From the NCBI RefSeq assembly GCF_019039255.1, contig NZ_CP077062.1, forward strand, positions 4,588,001 through 4,652,000: DNA of 64,000 nucleotides. The letters are read 5' to 3'. The translations under genes were made by a program, and so were the position numbers. Origin of the DNA: Nocardioides panacis (GTDB lineage: Bacteria > Actinomycetota > Actinomycetes > Propionibacteriales > Nocardioidaceae). Position 1 is the first letter of the stretch; every line of letters begins with the position of its first letter. Below the pieces are notes generated by a model. It worked only from the letters and a program-made list of their open reading frames with translations. It did not search any database and was not told the origin of the DNA. Positions 25,864-33,449 of this stretch are shown piece after piece.

Positions 25864-25918
25864 GAACGAGACGGGCCACCCCGACCGTCATGACGCAGAA
25901 ATCGGACATTTCTCCCAG

Positions 25919-25956
25919 GTGCCCCGAGAACGGTGACGAGGGGTCACCCGGGGCAC
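25919..25956. terminator. Nested stem-loop between pit and pstB
   Basis: Outer stem GTGCCCCG/CGGGGCAC and inner stem GGTGAC/GTCACC with a five-base loop. It lies 49 bases beyond the pstB stop and probably ends the pstSCAB transcript, and may also stop readthrough from pit. Confidence 0.6.
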
Positions 25957-26005
25957 GGACGACCGACCCGCCGGAAGGTGCCGGGCCTGGCGCGGGGGCG
26001 GGGGA

Positions 26006-26785
26006 TCAGCCGAAGCGGCCGGAGATGTAGGCCTCGGTGGCCGGCTGCTCGGGGTTGCTGAAGATCTTCCGGGTCGGGTTCATCTCCACCAGCCGGCCGG
26101 GCTTGCCGGCGGCCGAGAGGTTGAAGAACCCGGTGTCCTCCGAGACCCGCGCGGCCTGCTGCATGTTGTGGGTGACGATCACGATCGTGTAGTCGCTCTT
26201 GAGCTCGTGGATCAGGTCCTCGATCGCGGAGGTCGAGATCGGGTCGAGCGCGGAGCACGGCTCGTCCATCAGCAGCACCTGCGGCTCGACGGCGATCGCG
26301 CGCGCGATGCAGAGCCGCTGCTGCTGGCCGCCGGACAGGCTGGCGCCGGGCTTGTTCAGCCGGTCCTTGACCTCGGTCCAGAGGTTCGCGCCGCGCAGCG
26401 ACCGCTCGACGATCTCCTCGGCCGTCTTCTTCGGCATCTTCTTGGCGTTCAGCCGCGAGCCGGCCAGCACGTTCTCGGCGATCGTCATCGTCGGGAACGG
26501 GTTCGGCCGCTGGAACACCATCCCGACCTGGCGGCGCACCTCGACCGGGTCGACCTCGGCGCCGTACAGGTCCTGCCCGTCGATCACGATCTTGCCCTCG
26601 ACGCGGGCGCCGGGGATCACCTCGTGCATCCGGTTCAGCGAGCGCAGGAACGTGGACTTGCCGCAACCGGACGGACCGATCAGGGCGGTCACCGAACGCG
26701 CGGCGATGCTCATCGTGACACCCTCGACGGCCTTGAAGTCGCCGTAGTAGATGTCGAGGTCGGAGACGTCGATGCTCTTGGCCAT
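26006..26785 (-). CDS. pstB: Phosphate ABC transporter ATPase PstB
   Basis: ATP-binding subunit of 259 residues of the high-affinity phosphate importer. Walker A is GPSGCGKST, the signature is LSGGQQQR, Walker B is [13 protein letters not shown] and the H-loop is VTHNMQQA. The [18 protein letters not shown] stretch near the C-terminus is typical of PstB. It is last in pstSCAB, 24 bases after pstA. It drives Pi import through PstC/PstA and, in other bacteria, takes part in Pho signalling with PhoU. Confidence 0.96.
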   Translation of the reverse strand: MAKSIDVSDLDIYYGDFKAVEGVTMSIAARSVTALIGPSGCGKSTFLRSLNRMHEVIPGARVEGKIVIDGQDLYGAEVDPVEVRRQVGMVFQRPNPFPTMTIAENVLAGSRLNAKKMPKKTAEEIVERSLRGANLWTEVKDRLNKPGASLSGGQQQRLCIARAIAVEPQVLLMDEPCSALDPISTSAIEDLIHELKSDYTIVIVTHNMQQAARVSEDTGFFNLSAAGKPGRLVEMNPTRKIFSNPEQPATEAYISGRFG

Positions 26786-26809
26786 GGTTCTCTCTTTCGA
26801 ACGGGGAGG

Positions 26810-27937
26810 TCAGCGGCCGGACTTGGGGGCGAAGTAGCGCCCCACCGCCCGGGCGAGCAGGTTGAGGGCCATCACGATCACGATCAGCACGAGCGCCGCT
26901 CCCCAGGCGCGCTCCTGGCCGTACTCGGCCGGGACGCCCGGCTGCGTGTAGGAGTAGTAGATGAACACCGGCAGCGTCATCATCCGCTCGGCGAACAGGT
27001 TGGTGTTCACCGAGTCGGTGGAGCCGGCGATGATCAGCAGCGGCGCGGTCTCGCCGATCACGCGGGCGATGGCCAGCGTGACGCCGGTGATGATGCCGGC
27101 CAGCGAGGTGGGCAGCACGACCTTGGTGATCGTGCGCCACTTCGGCACGCCGAGGGCGTACGCCGCCTCGCGCAGGTCGTGCGGGACCAGCTTGAGCATC
27201 TCCTCGCAGGAGCGCACCACGATCGGGATCATCAGCAGCGAGAGGGCCACCGCCCCACCGAAGCCCATCCGGACGCCCTCGCCGAAGAACAGCACGAACA
27301 GCGCGTAGGCGAACAGGCCGGCGACGATCGACGGGATGCCGGTCATCACGTCGACCAGGAAGGTGATCGTGCGGGCAGCGCGGGAGCTGTTGCCGTACTC
27401 CACCAGGTAGATCGCGCTCATCAGGCCGATCGGGACGGAGATCACGGTGGCGGCCAGCGTGATCAGCAGGGTGCCCAGGATGGCGTGGTAGATCCCGCCG
27501 CCGGGGCCGATCACGTTGCGCATCGAGAAGGTCAGGAACTCGGCGCTGACCACCGGGGCGCCCTCGGCGAGCACCTTCCAGACCAGCGCGACGAGCGGCA
27601 CGAGCGCGACCGCGAACGCCGCCCAGACCAGCGTCGTGACCAGCCGGTCCTTCGCGGCCCGGGCGTTCTCCACGACCCGGGACCACGACGGCAGCACCAC
27701 GGCGTACAGCAGGACCGCGACGATCGCCCAGCCCACCACGCTCCAGCCGAGCAGCAGGGCCAGGATCGCCGAGGTCGACGCGGCCACGGCGGCGACCAGC
27801 CAGGGTGCCCACTGGGGCAGCCGCGGGCGGCGCAGCGCGAGGTGCGCGGAGCCGGCCGGCGCGGTGGCGGTCGGAGGGGTCACGGTCGGGGCCTCGGTCG
27901 GGGTCGGCGGGTGGGTCGTCTTCGCGCGGGGGCTCAT
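26810..27937 (-). CDS. pstA: Phosphate ABC transporter permease PstA
   Basis: Inner-membrane permease of 375 residues, longer than E. coli PstA because of an N-terminal extension rich in Pro, Thr and Ala and extra hydrophobic segments (about residues 40-85). The transport domain has the EAA loop REAAYALGVPKWRTITKVVLP. The ATG overlaps the pstC stop (ATGA). Membrane partner of PstC; together they form the channel energised by PstB. Confidence 0.94.
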   Translation of the reverse strand: MSPRAKTTHPPTPTEAPTVTPPTATAPAGSAHLALRRPRLPQWAPWLVAAVAASTSAILALLLGWSVVGWAIVAVLLYAVVLPSWSRVVENARAAKDRLVTTLVWAAFAVALVPLVALVWKVLAEGAPVVSAEFLTFSMRNVIGPGGGIYHAILGTLLITLAATVISVPIGLMSAIYLVEYGNSSRAARTITFLVDVMTGIPSIVAGLFAYALFVLFFGEGVRMGFGGAVALSLLMIPIVVRSCEEMLKLVPHDLREAAYALGVPKWRTITKVVLPTSLAGIITGVTLAIARVIGETAPLLIIAGSTDSVNTNLFAERMMTLPVFIYYSYTQPGVPAEYGQERAWGAALVLIVIVMALNLLARAVGRYFAPKSGR

Positions 27938-28875
27938 GCCATCCTCCGTTCGCGCCGGCCCACGATGGAGCGGGCGGCGAAGTTCACGGCGAAGGTGATC
28001 ACGAACAGCACCAGGCCGCTGGCGATGAGGGCGTTGACCCGCAGGCCGGTCGCCTCGGGGAAGCCGAGCGCGATGTTCGCGGCGATCGTGGACGGGTTCG
28101 TGGTGCTGATCAGGTTGAAGGTGATCACGCCGCTCGCCGACAGCACCATGGCCACGGCCATCGTCTCGCCGAGGGCGCGGCCCAGGCCCAGCATCACGGC
28201 CGAGACGATGCCGGAGCGGGCGTAGGGGAACACCGCCAGCCGGAGCATCTCCCAGCGGGTCGCGCCCAGGGCGAGCGCGGCCTCCTGGTGCAGCGTCGGC
28301 GTCTGGGCGAAGATCTCCCGGGTGATCGCGGTGATGATCGGCAGCACCATGATCGCCAGCACGATCGCGGCGGTCAGGATGGTGCGGCCGGTCGCCGACG
28401 CGGGCCCGGCGAAGAACGGGATGAAGCCCAGGTGGTCGGCGAGCCAGGCGTAGACCGGGGCCAGCTTCGGGCCGAGGAACGCCAGGCCCCACAGGCCGTA
28501 GACGACGCTGGGTACGGCGGCCAGCAGGTCGACGACGTACCCGAGCGGGGTGGCGAGCCGGCGCGGGGCGTAGTGCGAGATCACCAGCGCGACACCGAGG
28601 GCGAGCGGGGTGGCGATCAGCAGGGCGAGCACGGCCGCGAGCAGCGTGCCGAACAGCAGCGGCCACACGTAGGCCACGAAGTTGGCGGCTCCGGCCAGGT
28701 CGTCCGGGCCGGCGCTGAAGGCGGGGATGCCCTCGACGGTCAGGAAGATCGCGACGCCGGCCAGCGCGACCAGGATGACGTAGCCGGCCGCCCGGGTGGC
28801 GCCGGCGAAGATGCGGTCACCGGGGCGCTGCTTGACCTTGCGAGCTTCCGTCGGCGGTGCTGCGGTGGCGGTCAC
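27934..28875 (-). CDS. pstC: Phosphate ABC transporter permease PstC
   Basis: Permease of 313 residues with six or more helices. The family loop EAALALGATRWEMLRLAVFPYARSGI is clear, and the YVVDLLAAVPSVVYGLWGL segment is typical of PstC. It overlaps pstA by four bases. A stem-loop lies in the 106-base gap after pstS, which could lower its expression relative to the binding protein. Confidence 0.95.
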   Translation of the reverse strand: MTATAAPPTEARKVKQRPGDRIFAGATRAAGYVILVALAGVAIFLTVEGIPAFSAGPDDLAGAANFVAYVWPLLFGTLLAAVLALLIATPLALGVALVISHYAPRRLATPLGYVVDLLAAVPSVVYGLWGLAFLGPKLAPVYAWLADHLGFIPFFAGPASATGRTILTAAIVLAIMVLPIITAITREIFAQTPTLHQEAALALGATRWEMLRLAVFPYARSGIVSAVMLGLGRALGETMAVAMVLSASGVITFNLISTTNPSTIAANIALGFPEATGLRVNALIASGLVLFVITFAVNFAARSIVGRRERRMA

Positions 28876-28918
28876 TGTCTCGTCCTTCGTCTCTCGGGTG
28901 CTGCCGGTCCTACCGACG

Positions 28919-28963
28919 TCGGGGTCCGTGCCTCCGGCAAGTCGCCGGCGACGCGGACCCCGA
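28919..28963 (-). terminator. Stem-loop between pstS and pstC, possible attenuator
   Basis: TCGGGGTCCG and CGGACCCCGA form a perfect 10 bp stem, with a CCGGC/GCCGG stem inside the 25-base loop. Position inside the operon suggests partial termination or 3' end protection of pstS mRNA, so that binding protein exceeds permease. Confidence 0.55.
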
Positions 28964-28981
28964 GCGGGTGGATCGTGCGGA

Positions 28982-30094
28982 TCAGCCGGCCTTGATGGTG
29001 TCGACCTGCTTGGTGGCCTCGTCGCTGAGCGTGCTCGACAGCGGCGCCGAGCCGGCTGCCTTGGCCGCGGCGGCCTGGCCGTCGGTGCCGACCAGGTAGG
29101 ACAGGTAGCCCTTGACCAGGTCCGCGGTCTTGGCGTCGGAGTACGTCGGGCACGCGATCACGTAGGACACCAGGACGATCGGGTACGCGCCGGACTCGGT
29201 GGTCTTGCGGTCCACGTCGATGGCGATGTCGCCGGCCGGGCGGCCCTTGACGCGGGGCGAGACGTCGACGGTCTTGGCGGCCGACTCGGCCGACGGGGTG
29301 ACGTACGCGCTGCCGACCTTCACCTGGGCGACGCCGAGGTCACCGGCCTGGCTCTCGTCGGCGAAGCCGATCGAGCCGGCGCCGTTCTTGACCGACTCGA
29401 TGACGCCGGAGGTGCCGTTGGCGCCCTCGCCGGACTTCAGCGGCCAGACACCGTCGGGCTCGTTGGTCCAGGTGTCGGGAGCGACCGCGGAGAGGTACTG
29501 GGTGAAGTTGTCCTGGGTGCCCGAGTCGTCCGAGCGGTGCACGGGGGTGACGGCCGTGGAGGGCAGCTTGACGCCGGAGTTGTCGGCCGCGATCGCCGGG
29601 TCGTTCCACTTGGTGATCTTGCCGGCGAAGATGCCGGCGAGCGCCTCGGGGGACAGCTTCAGGTCGCTGACGCCGTCGAGGTTGTAGACCACGGCGATCG
29701 GGCTGACGTAGGCCGGGACCTCGAACGCCTCGGTGCCGCCGCAGGTCTTCTTGGAGGAGGCGAGCTCGGTGTCGGCCATGTAGGAGTCCGACCCGGCGAA
29801 GGAGACGCCGCCGGCGAGGAACTGCTCGCGGCCGCCGCCGGAGCCCACCGGGTCGTAGTTGACGGTGGCGCCGCTGTTGGCGGTCTGGAAGGCGGCGGTC
29901 CAGGCACCCTGGGCGGCCTCCTGGGCGCTCGAGCCGGCGCCGTTCAGGGTGCCGCTGAGCGTGGTGCCGCCCGCGGCCGTGGTGTCGCTGGACGAGGGCT
30001 GCTCGTTGCCGGCGGCGCACGCCGTCAGGCTGAGGCCGAGGGCGAGGACCGCGACGGACGGTGCTGCGGTCCGGCGGAAGGACGAGAGCTTCAC
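28982..30094 (-). CDS. pstS: Phosphate-binding lipoprotein PstS
   Basis: Substrate-binding protein of 370 residues for the Pst importer. The signal peptide ends in a lipobox LTAC with Cys26 as the lipidated residue. Phosphate-site elements are seen in LNGAGSSAQE, DPVGSGGGREQF, FAGSDSYM and RSDDSGTQDNFTQYL. GTG start with AGGAG six bases upstream. PHO-box repeats lie about 80-100 bases before the start, so PhoP induction under phosphate limitation is expected. Confidence 0.95.
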   Translation of the reverse strand: MKLSSFRRTAAPSVAVLALGLSLTACAAGNEQPSSSDTTAAGGTTLSGTLNGAGSSAQEAAQGAWTAAFQTANSGATVNYDPVGSGGGREQFLAGGVSFAGSDSYMADTELASSKKTCGGTEAFEVPAYVSPIAVVYNLDGVSDLKLSPEALAGIFAGKITKWNDPAIAADNSGVKLPSTAVTPVHRSDDSGTQDNFTQYLSAVAPDTWTNEPDGVWPLKSGEGANGTSGVIESVKNGAGSIGFADESQAGDLGVAQVKVGSAYVTPSAESAAKTVDVSPRVKGRPAGDIAIDVDRKTTESGAYPIVLVSYVIACPTYSDAKTADLVKGYLSYLVGTDGQAAAAKAAGSAPLSSTLSDEATKQVDTIKAG

Positions 30095-30153
30095 TTCTGG
30101 CTCCTGTGATCTGTTCAGGACATGACTGGTCGAGACCGAAGTTAGGCAGCGCA

Positions 30154-30193
30154 GGTGAAGCGACCGGCCGTCTCCGGTGAACGGAAGGTGAAC
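30154..30193 (-). promoter_or_regulatory. PHO box upstream of pstS
   Basis: On the minus strand GTTCACC occurs at 30187-30193 and again at 30176-30182 (11-base period), with a third degenerate copy CTTCACC at 30154-30160, still on the 11-base phase. Direct GTTCACC-like repeats at 11-base spacing are the PhoP-binding sites of Streptomyces. Confidence 0.8.
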
Positions 30194-30279
30194 GCCAGCA
30201 ACCGGTTTGGTCACCGCTCGTCGGACGTGAGACGGCGGTCACGTGAACGACGGTGTGTCGCCGCGCGACAGGCCGTTCC

Positions 30280-31146
30280 TCAGGCGGTGTGCTGCTCCAC
30301 GGCGACCACCCGGCCGCGGCGGTGGTGGACCACCACCATCGCCCCCCGCGTCGAGCTTCGGGTCGGGGACGCCGAGGGCCGCGTAGACGTGCGGCAGCAC
30401 CGGTCGGTGGGTGCAGACGACGGCCGGTTCACCGGCCTCGATCAGCCCGTGCACCAGGGCCTCGACGGCGTCCGGGTCGACCTCCTCCTCGGACAGCTCC
30501 CGACTGGTCTCCACGTCCACGTCGAGCACGTCGGCGTACGGGCCGACGGTCTGCCGGCAGCGGGTGCTGGTCGAGCTGACCACCCGCTGCACGCCGTAGG
30601 CGCCCAGGACCGGCACCACCTGCTCGGCCTGCAGCTCGCCGTCGGGGTGCAGCGGGCGCAGGCGGTCCTCGTCGGTCCAGGCCTTCCGGGGGTCGCCTTG
30701 CCGTGCCGGAGCACGACGATCGGGTTGCTCCGCTTGCGCAGGCCGGCCGCCTCGGCGAGCGTCTCGCGGTCGCGGCGGTAGGACAGCATCCGGCCGGCCT
30801 TCTCGACCGGCACCCACTCGAGGCCGTCGATCTCCGCGTTGAACCGGAAGCCCGACACGTCGTCGTGGCCGACGACTCGGGCCACCCAGTAGTGCACGAG
30901 CTTGTGCTTGGTCGACCCGTTGCGGACGTCGTACTCCTGGGTGCTCAGCGGCGGCCCCAGGCGTACGTCGAGACCGGTCTCCTCCGCCACCTCGCGGACG
31001 GCCGCCGTCGTGGTGTGCTCGCCGGGATCGAGCTTGCCCTTGGGGAACGACCAGTCGTCGTACTTCGGCCGGTGCACCAGCAGCACCTCGGGGCCCTTGC
31101 GCACGACCACCGCCCCCGCTGCGACGATGAGGTCTGCCTCGGTCAT
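30280..31146 (-). pseudogene. mutT1: MutT1-like Nudix plus histidine-phosphatase protein, two frameshifts
   Basis: Restored, this is a 288-residue two-domain protein like mycobacterial MutT1, which hydrolyses 8-oxo-GTP/8-oxo-dGTP and diadenosine polyphosphates. The Nudix box is intact (GKLDPGEHTTTAAVREVAEE then TGL). The phosphatase domain starts with VVLRHGKAT. Two homopolymer indels break it: five bases at 30688-30692 where six are needed, and six at 30342-30347 where five are needed. They compensate in length, and the coding sequence between is well conserved, so sequencing error is likelier than decay. TAACCT lies six bases before the ATG (leaderless), and PHO-like repeats lie further upstream. 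Confidence 0.82.
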
Positions 31147-31157
31147 GCAATCAGGTT

Positions 31158-32267
31158 ATGGCCTCGGGACCCGCGGAAGGTGAACGCCAGGTGTACACAC
31201 GTGTCGTGGTCTACGTCGCAGGCCTGCTGGTCGTCGCGGCGCTCGCCGGCGTGGTGGCCTGGCGGCTGCTGGGCGCGACCTCGACCTACGAGAGCGCGAT
31301 CGACACCCTGCCCCGCACGACCTTGCGGGCGACGTACACCGACTGGGCGCAGGTCCGCGACAGCGCCGGCGGTACGACGCTGGGCAGCGTGTCCTCGAAG
31401 GCCGACGTGCAGGCGTTCCTTACCCGGGCCTACGACCTCGACCTCACCTCCGGCTCCGCGCTCGCCGAGTCGACGTACGCGATGCGCGAGGCCTACGGCT
31501 TCTCGCCCATCGACGCGAGCTGGGAGGCGTTCGGCCAGGGCCGCGACGGGCAGGTCGACGTGGTGCGGGTGGCCGACGGCGTCGACCTCGACGGGGTCGA
31601 GCGGGCGCTGCGGCGGCTGGGGTACACGCCCCCGCGCGGCGGCTCCGGCACCGGCGGGGTGTGGGTCGGCGGGCCGGACCTGGTCGCCCAGATCGACGCC
31701 GACCTCACGCCGGTGCAGCAGAACGTCGCGGTGTTCCCCGACGAGCACCTGGTGCTGATGTCGGACAACGCGGCCTACCTGTCGACGGCGACGGCGGTCG
31801 CGAAAGGCTCGGCCGACGGGCTCGGCCACGTCGCCGGCGTCCACGGCCTGGCCGCGGCGGCCCACGAGCCGGTGGCCGCGACGCAGTGGGTCTCGACGTT
31901 CGCCTGCGAGGACCTGAGCATGGGCGCGGCCGACGACGGCGACCGGGCCGAGGGCGAGCGGCTGGTCGCCAGGGCCGGCGACGCGGGACCCTTCGAAGGC
32001 CTGGTGATGGCCCTGCAGCCCGACCGGTCGCTGGTGGTCGGCCTGCACTTCGAGAACGCCGACCAGGCGGACCGCAACCTGCAGACCCGGGTCGACCTCG
32101 CCTCGGGTCCCGCCCCGGGGCAGGGCGGCTCGTTCGCGGACCGGTTCGAGATCGCGTCCGGGAAGGCCGACGGCCAGGACGTGGTGATCACGACCAAGCC
32201 CACCGGCCGCACCGCCTCGGTGCTGTCCGACCTCGCCTCGGGCCCGGTCCTCTTCGCCACCTGCTGA
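31158..32267 (+). CDS. Hypothetical membrane-anchored protein
   Basis: Protein of 369 residues with one N-terminal membrane helix (VVVYVAGLLVVAALAGVVAW) and a large extracytoplasmic domain. No family is recognised; the domain has repeated ADGVDL and DGLVMALQPDRS-like beta segments and a Cys at the very C-terminus plus one in TFACEDL. The ATG is only 11 bases from the divergent mutT1 ATG, leaving no room for a ribosome site; a GTG at 31191 with GGAAGG upstream is a good alternative start. Palindromic repeat B begins six bases after its stop. Confidence 0.65.
   Translation: MASGPAEGERQVYTRVVVYVAGLLVVAALAGVVAWRLLGATSTYESAIDTLPRTTLRATYTDWAQVRDSAGGTTLGSVSSKADVQAFLTRAYDLDLTSGSALAESTYAMREAYGFSPIDASWEAFGQGRDGQVDVVRVADGVDLDGVERALRRLGYTPPRGGSGTGGVWVGGPDLVAQIDADLTPVQQNVAVFPDEHLVLMSDNAAYLSTATAVAKGSADGLGHVAGVHGLAAAAHEPVAATQWVSTFACEDLSMGAADDGDRAEGERLVARAGDAGPFEGLVMALQPDRSLVVGLHFENADQADRNLQTRVDLASGPAPGQGGSFADRFEIASGKADGQDVVITTKPTGRTASVLSDLASGPVLFATC
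31179..31196 (-). promoter_or_regulatory. Candidate PHO box upstream of mutT1
   Basis: On the minus strand GTACACC (31190-31196) and GTTCACC (31179-31185) are direct repeats at 11-base period. They end 32 bases before the mutT1 start, which would be the -35 region if transcription starts at the ATG. The overlap with the opposite gene's coding start lowers confidence. Confidence 0.45.
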
Positions 32268-32273
32268 CCCCCG

Positions 32274-32344
32274 TGGCGATAGTCCGTGACGAACTTGTCG
32301 TCCCGGACCCGTCTCGGGAACAAGTTCGTCACGGACTATCGCCA
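32274..32344. repeat. Palindromic repeat, copy B (perfect 24 bp arms, 23-nt loop)
   Basis: Arms 32274-32297 and 32321-32344 are perfect inverted repeats of 24 bp; the 23-nt loop has an inner TCCCG/CGGGA stem. The sequence GATAG of the right-hand arm, read on the minus strand, is the stop codon of the DUF559-like gene. Same family as copies A and C. Confidence 0.93.
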
Positions 32345-33319
32345 GTGGGGCGGCGGCACCAACGTCCAGGTACGTCGACCGGGTGGCACCCGGCGCGCCC
32401 GGGCGTAGGCGGCGTGGATCCGCCCGGTCACCCGCAGGACCTGCGACAGGTCCGGGCCGGTGACCCGGAACACCTCGAGGTCGTGCGCCCGGAAGCGCGC
32501 CTCCCGGTCGACGTCGGCGCTGTGCCGCAGGGCGTCGCGGTGGTCCTCCCCGTCGTACTCGCCGACGACCCCGGCCACCGGGTCGAGCAGGTCGGGGTAC
32601 CCCAGCAGCCGGCCGTCGAGGTCGAACAGCGGCGGGTTCACCACGGGGCGGGGACGCCGCGCGTCGAGCTGCCAGACGAGCCGCAGCCGGGTCTCCTGGG
32701 GCGAGCGGCTCAACGCGTCGCCGAGAGCGACCGCCTCGCGCGCCTGCGGCACGCCCGTCCAGGCCGGGTGCGCGTCGACGTACTCCCGGACCCGGGCCAG
32801 CGAGGCGCAGGACGCGGCGAGCATCATGTCCAGCGCGACCACCGCCTCCCGGGTGCTCGCCGCGAACCGCATGGCGTCGAAGGTGGCCCGCAGGACGGTC
32901 GTGCAGGGAACGCCGTCGACCAGCACGATCTCGTCGTCGAGCAGGATGTCGCGCAGCAGGTCGTCGCCGGGCAGCCTCCGGATCTGGTGCAGCGGCCCGC
33001 AGTTCAACGGCACCGGGAGCGGCGTCCGGCCGTCCCGACGGAGGCCGTCGAAAAACGCGGCCCGGTGCATCCGGCAGGCCGCCCAGCCGGTGACCGCGCC
33101 GCCGTGCAGCCGCATCGACTGCTCCAGGATCCGCTGCTCGGGCACGGTCGCGTCGACGTCCGCGGGCACGAACAGTCCCCGGCTCGTCGTACGCCAGTGC
33201 GGCCCGCGGGCCTCGCCCGGGGTGGGGCCGGTGCGTCCGGACGGGTCGGCCGGCACGGGGCGCACCAGCCCGGTGGGCGGCCGGCAGACCGGGTCCCACC
33301 GATGACGTGGAAGCTGCAT
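32336..33319 (-). CDS. DUF559/Vsr-like endonuclease-domain protein
   Basis: Protein of 327 residues. The N-terminal part (about 20-130) resembles the AbiEi-like/winged-helix start of many actinobacterial proteins (VTGWAACRMHRAAFFDGL). The C-terminal part has the Vsr/DUF559 nuclease-fold pattern: PLFDLDGRLLGYPDLLDPVAGVVGEYDGEDH, then the basic RFRAHDLEVFRVTGPDL. The acidic GYPD and EYDGEDH residues would be catalytic in a PD-(D/E)XK-like fold. Biological role is unknown. It lies between palindromic repeats B and C; its TAG stop is inside copy B, and copy C lies 61 bases upstream of its ATG. Confidence 0.72.
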   Translation of the reverse strand: MQLPRHRWDPVCRPPTGLVRPVPADPSGRTGPTPGEARGPHWRTTSRGLFVPADVDATVPEQRILEQSMRLHGGAVTGWAACRMHRAAFFDGLRRDGRTPLPVPLNCGPLHQIRRLPGDDLLRDILLDDEIVLVDGVPCTTVLRATFDAMRFAASTREAVVALDMMLAASCASLARVREYVDAHPAWTGVPQAREAVALGDALSRSPQETRLRLVWQLDARRPRPVVNPPLFDLDGRLLGYPDLLDPVAGVVGEYDGEDHRDALRHSADVDREARFRAHDLEVFRVTGPDLSQVLRVTGRIHAAYARARRVPPGRRTWTLVPPPHWR

Positions 33320-33380
33320 CCCCCCAACGTGCCGGGAGATGCGGCCCTAGAAGCGGTTGTCCACAGCCCTGCTCGTCCAG

Positions 33381-33449
33381 CCCGATAGTCCGTGACGAAC
33401 TTGCTGCGGACATGCCCTCCGGACTACAAGAACGTCACGGATTATCGGG
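33381..33449. repeat. Palindromic repeat, copy C (23 bp arms, 23-nt loop)
   Basis: Arms 33381-33403 and 33427-33449 pair at 20 of 23 positions plus one G-T; the loop is again 23 nt with an inner CGGA/TCCG stem. The changes relative to copies A and B are all in the right arm. The ppk stop codon TGA is formed by the CCGTGA of this arm. Confidence 0.88.

Noticed and set aside
32274-33449. Insertion sequence or composite transposon
   Set aside because: No transposase gene is present and I see no clear target-site duplication outside copies B and C.
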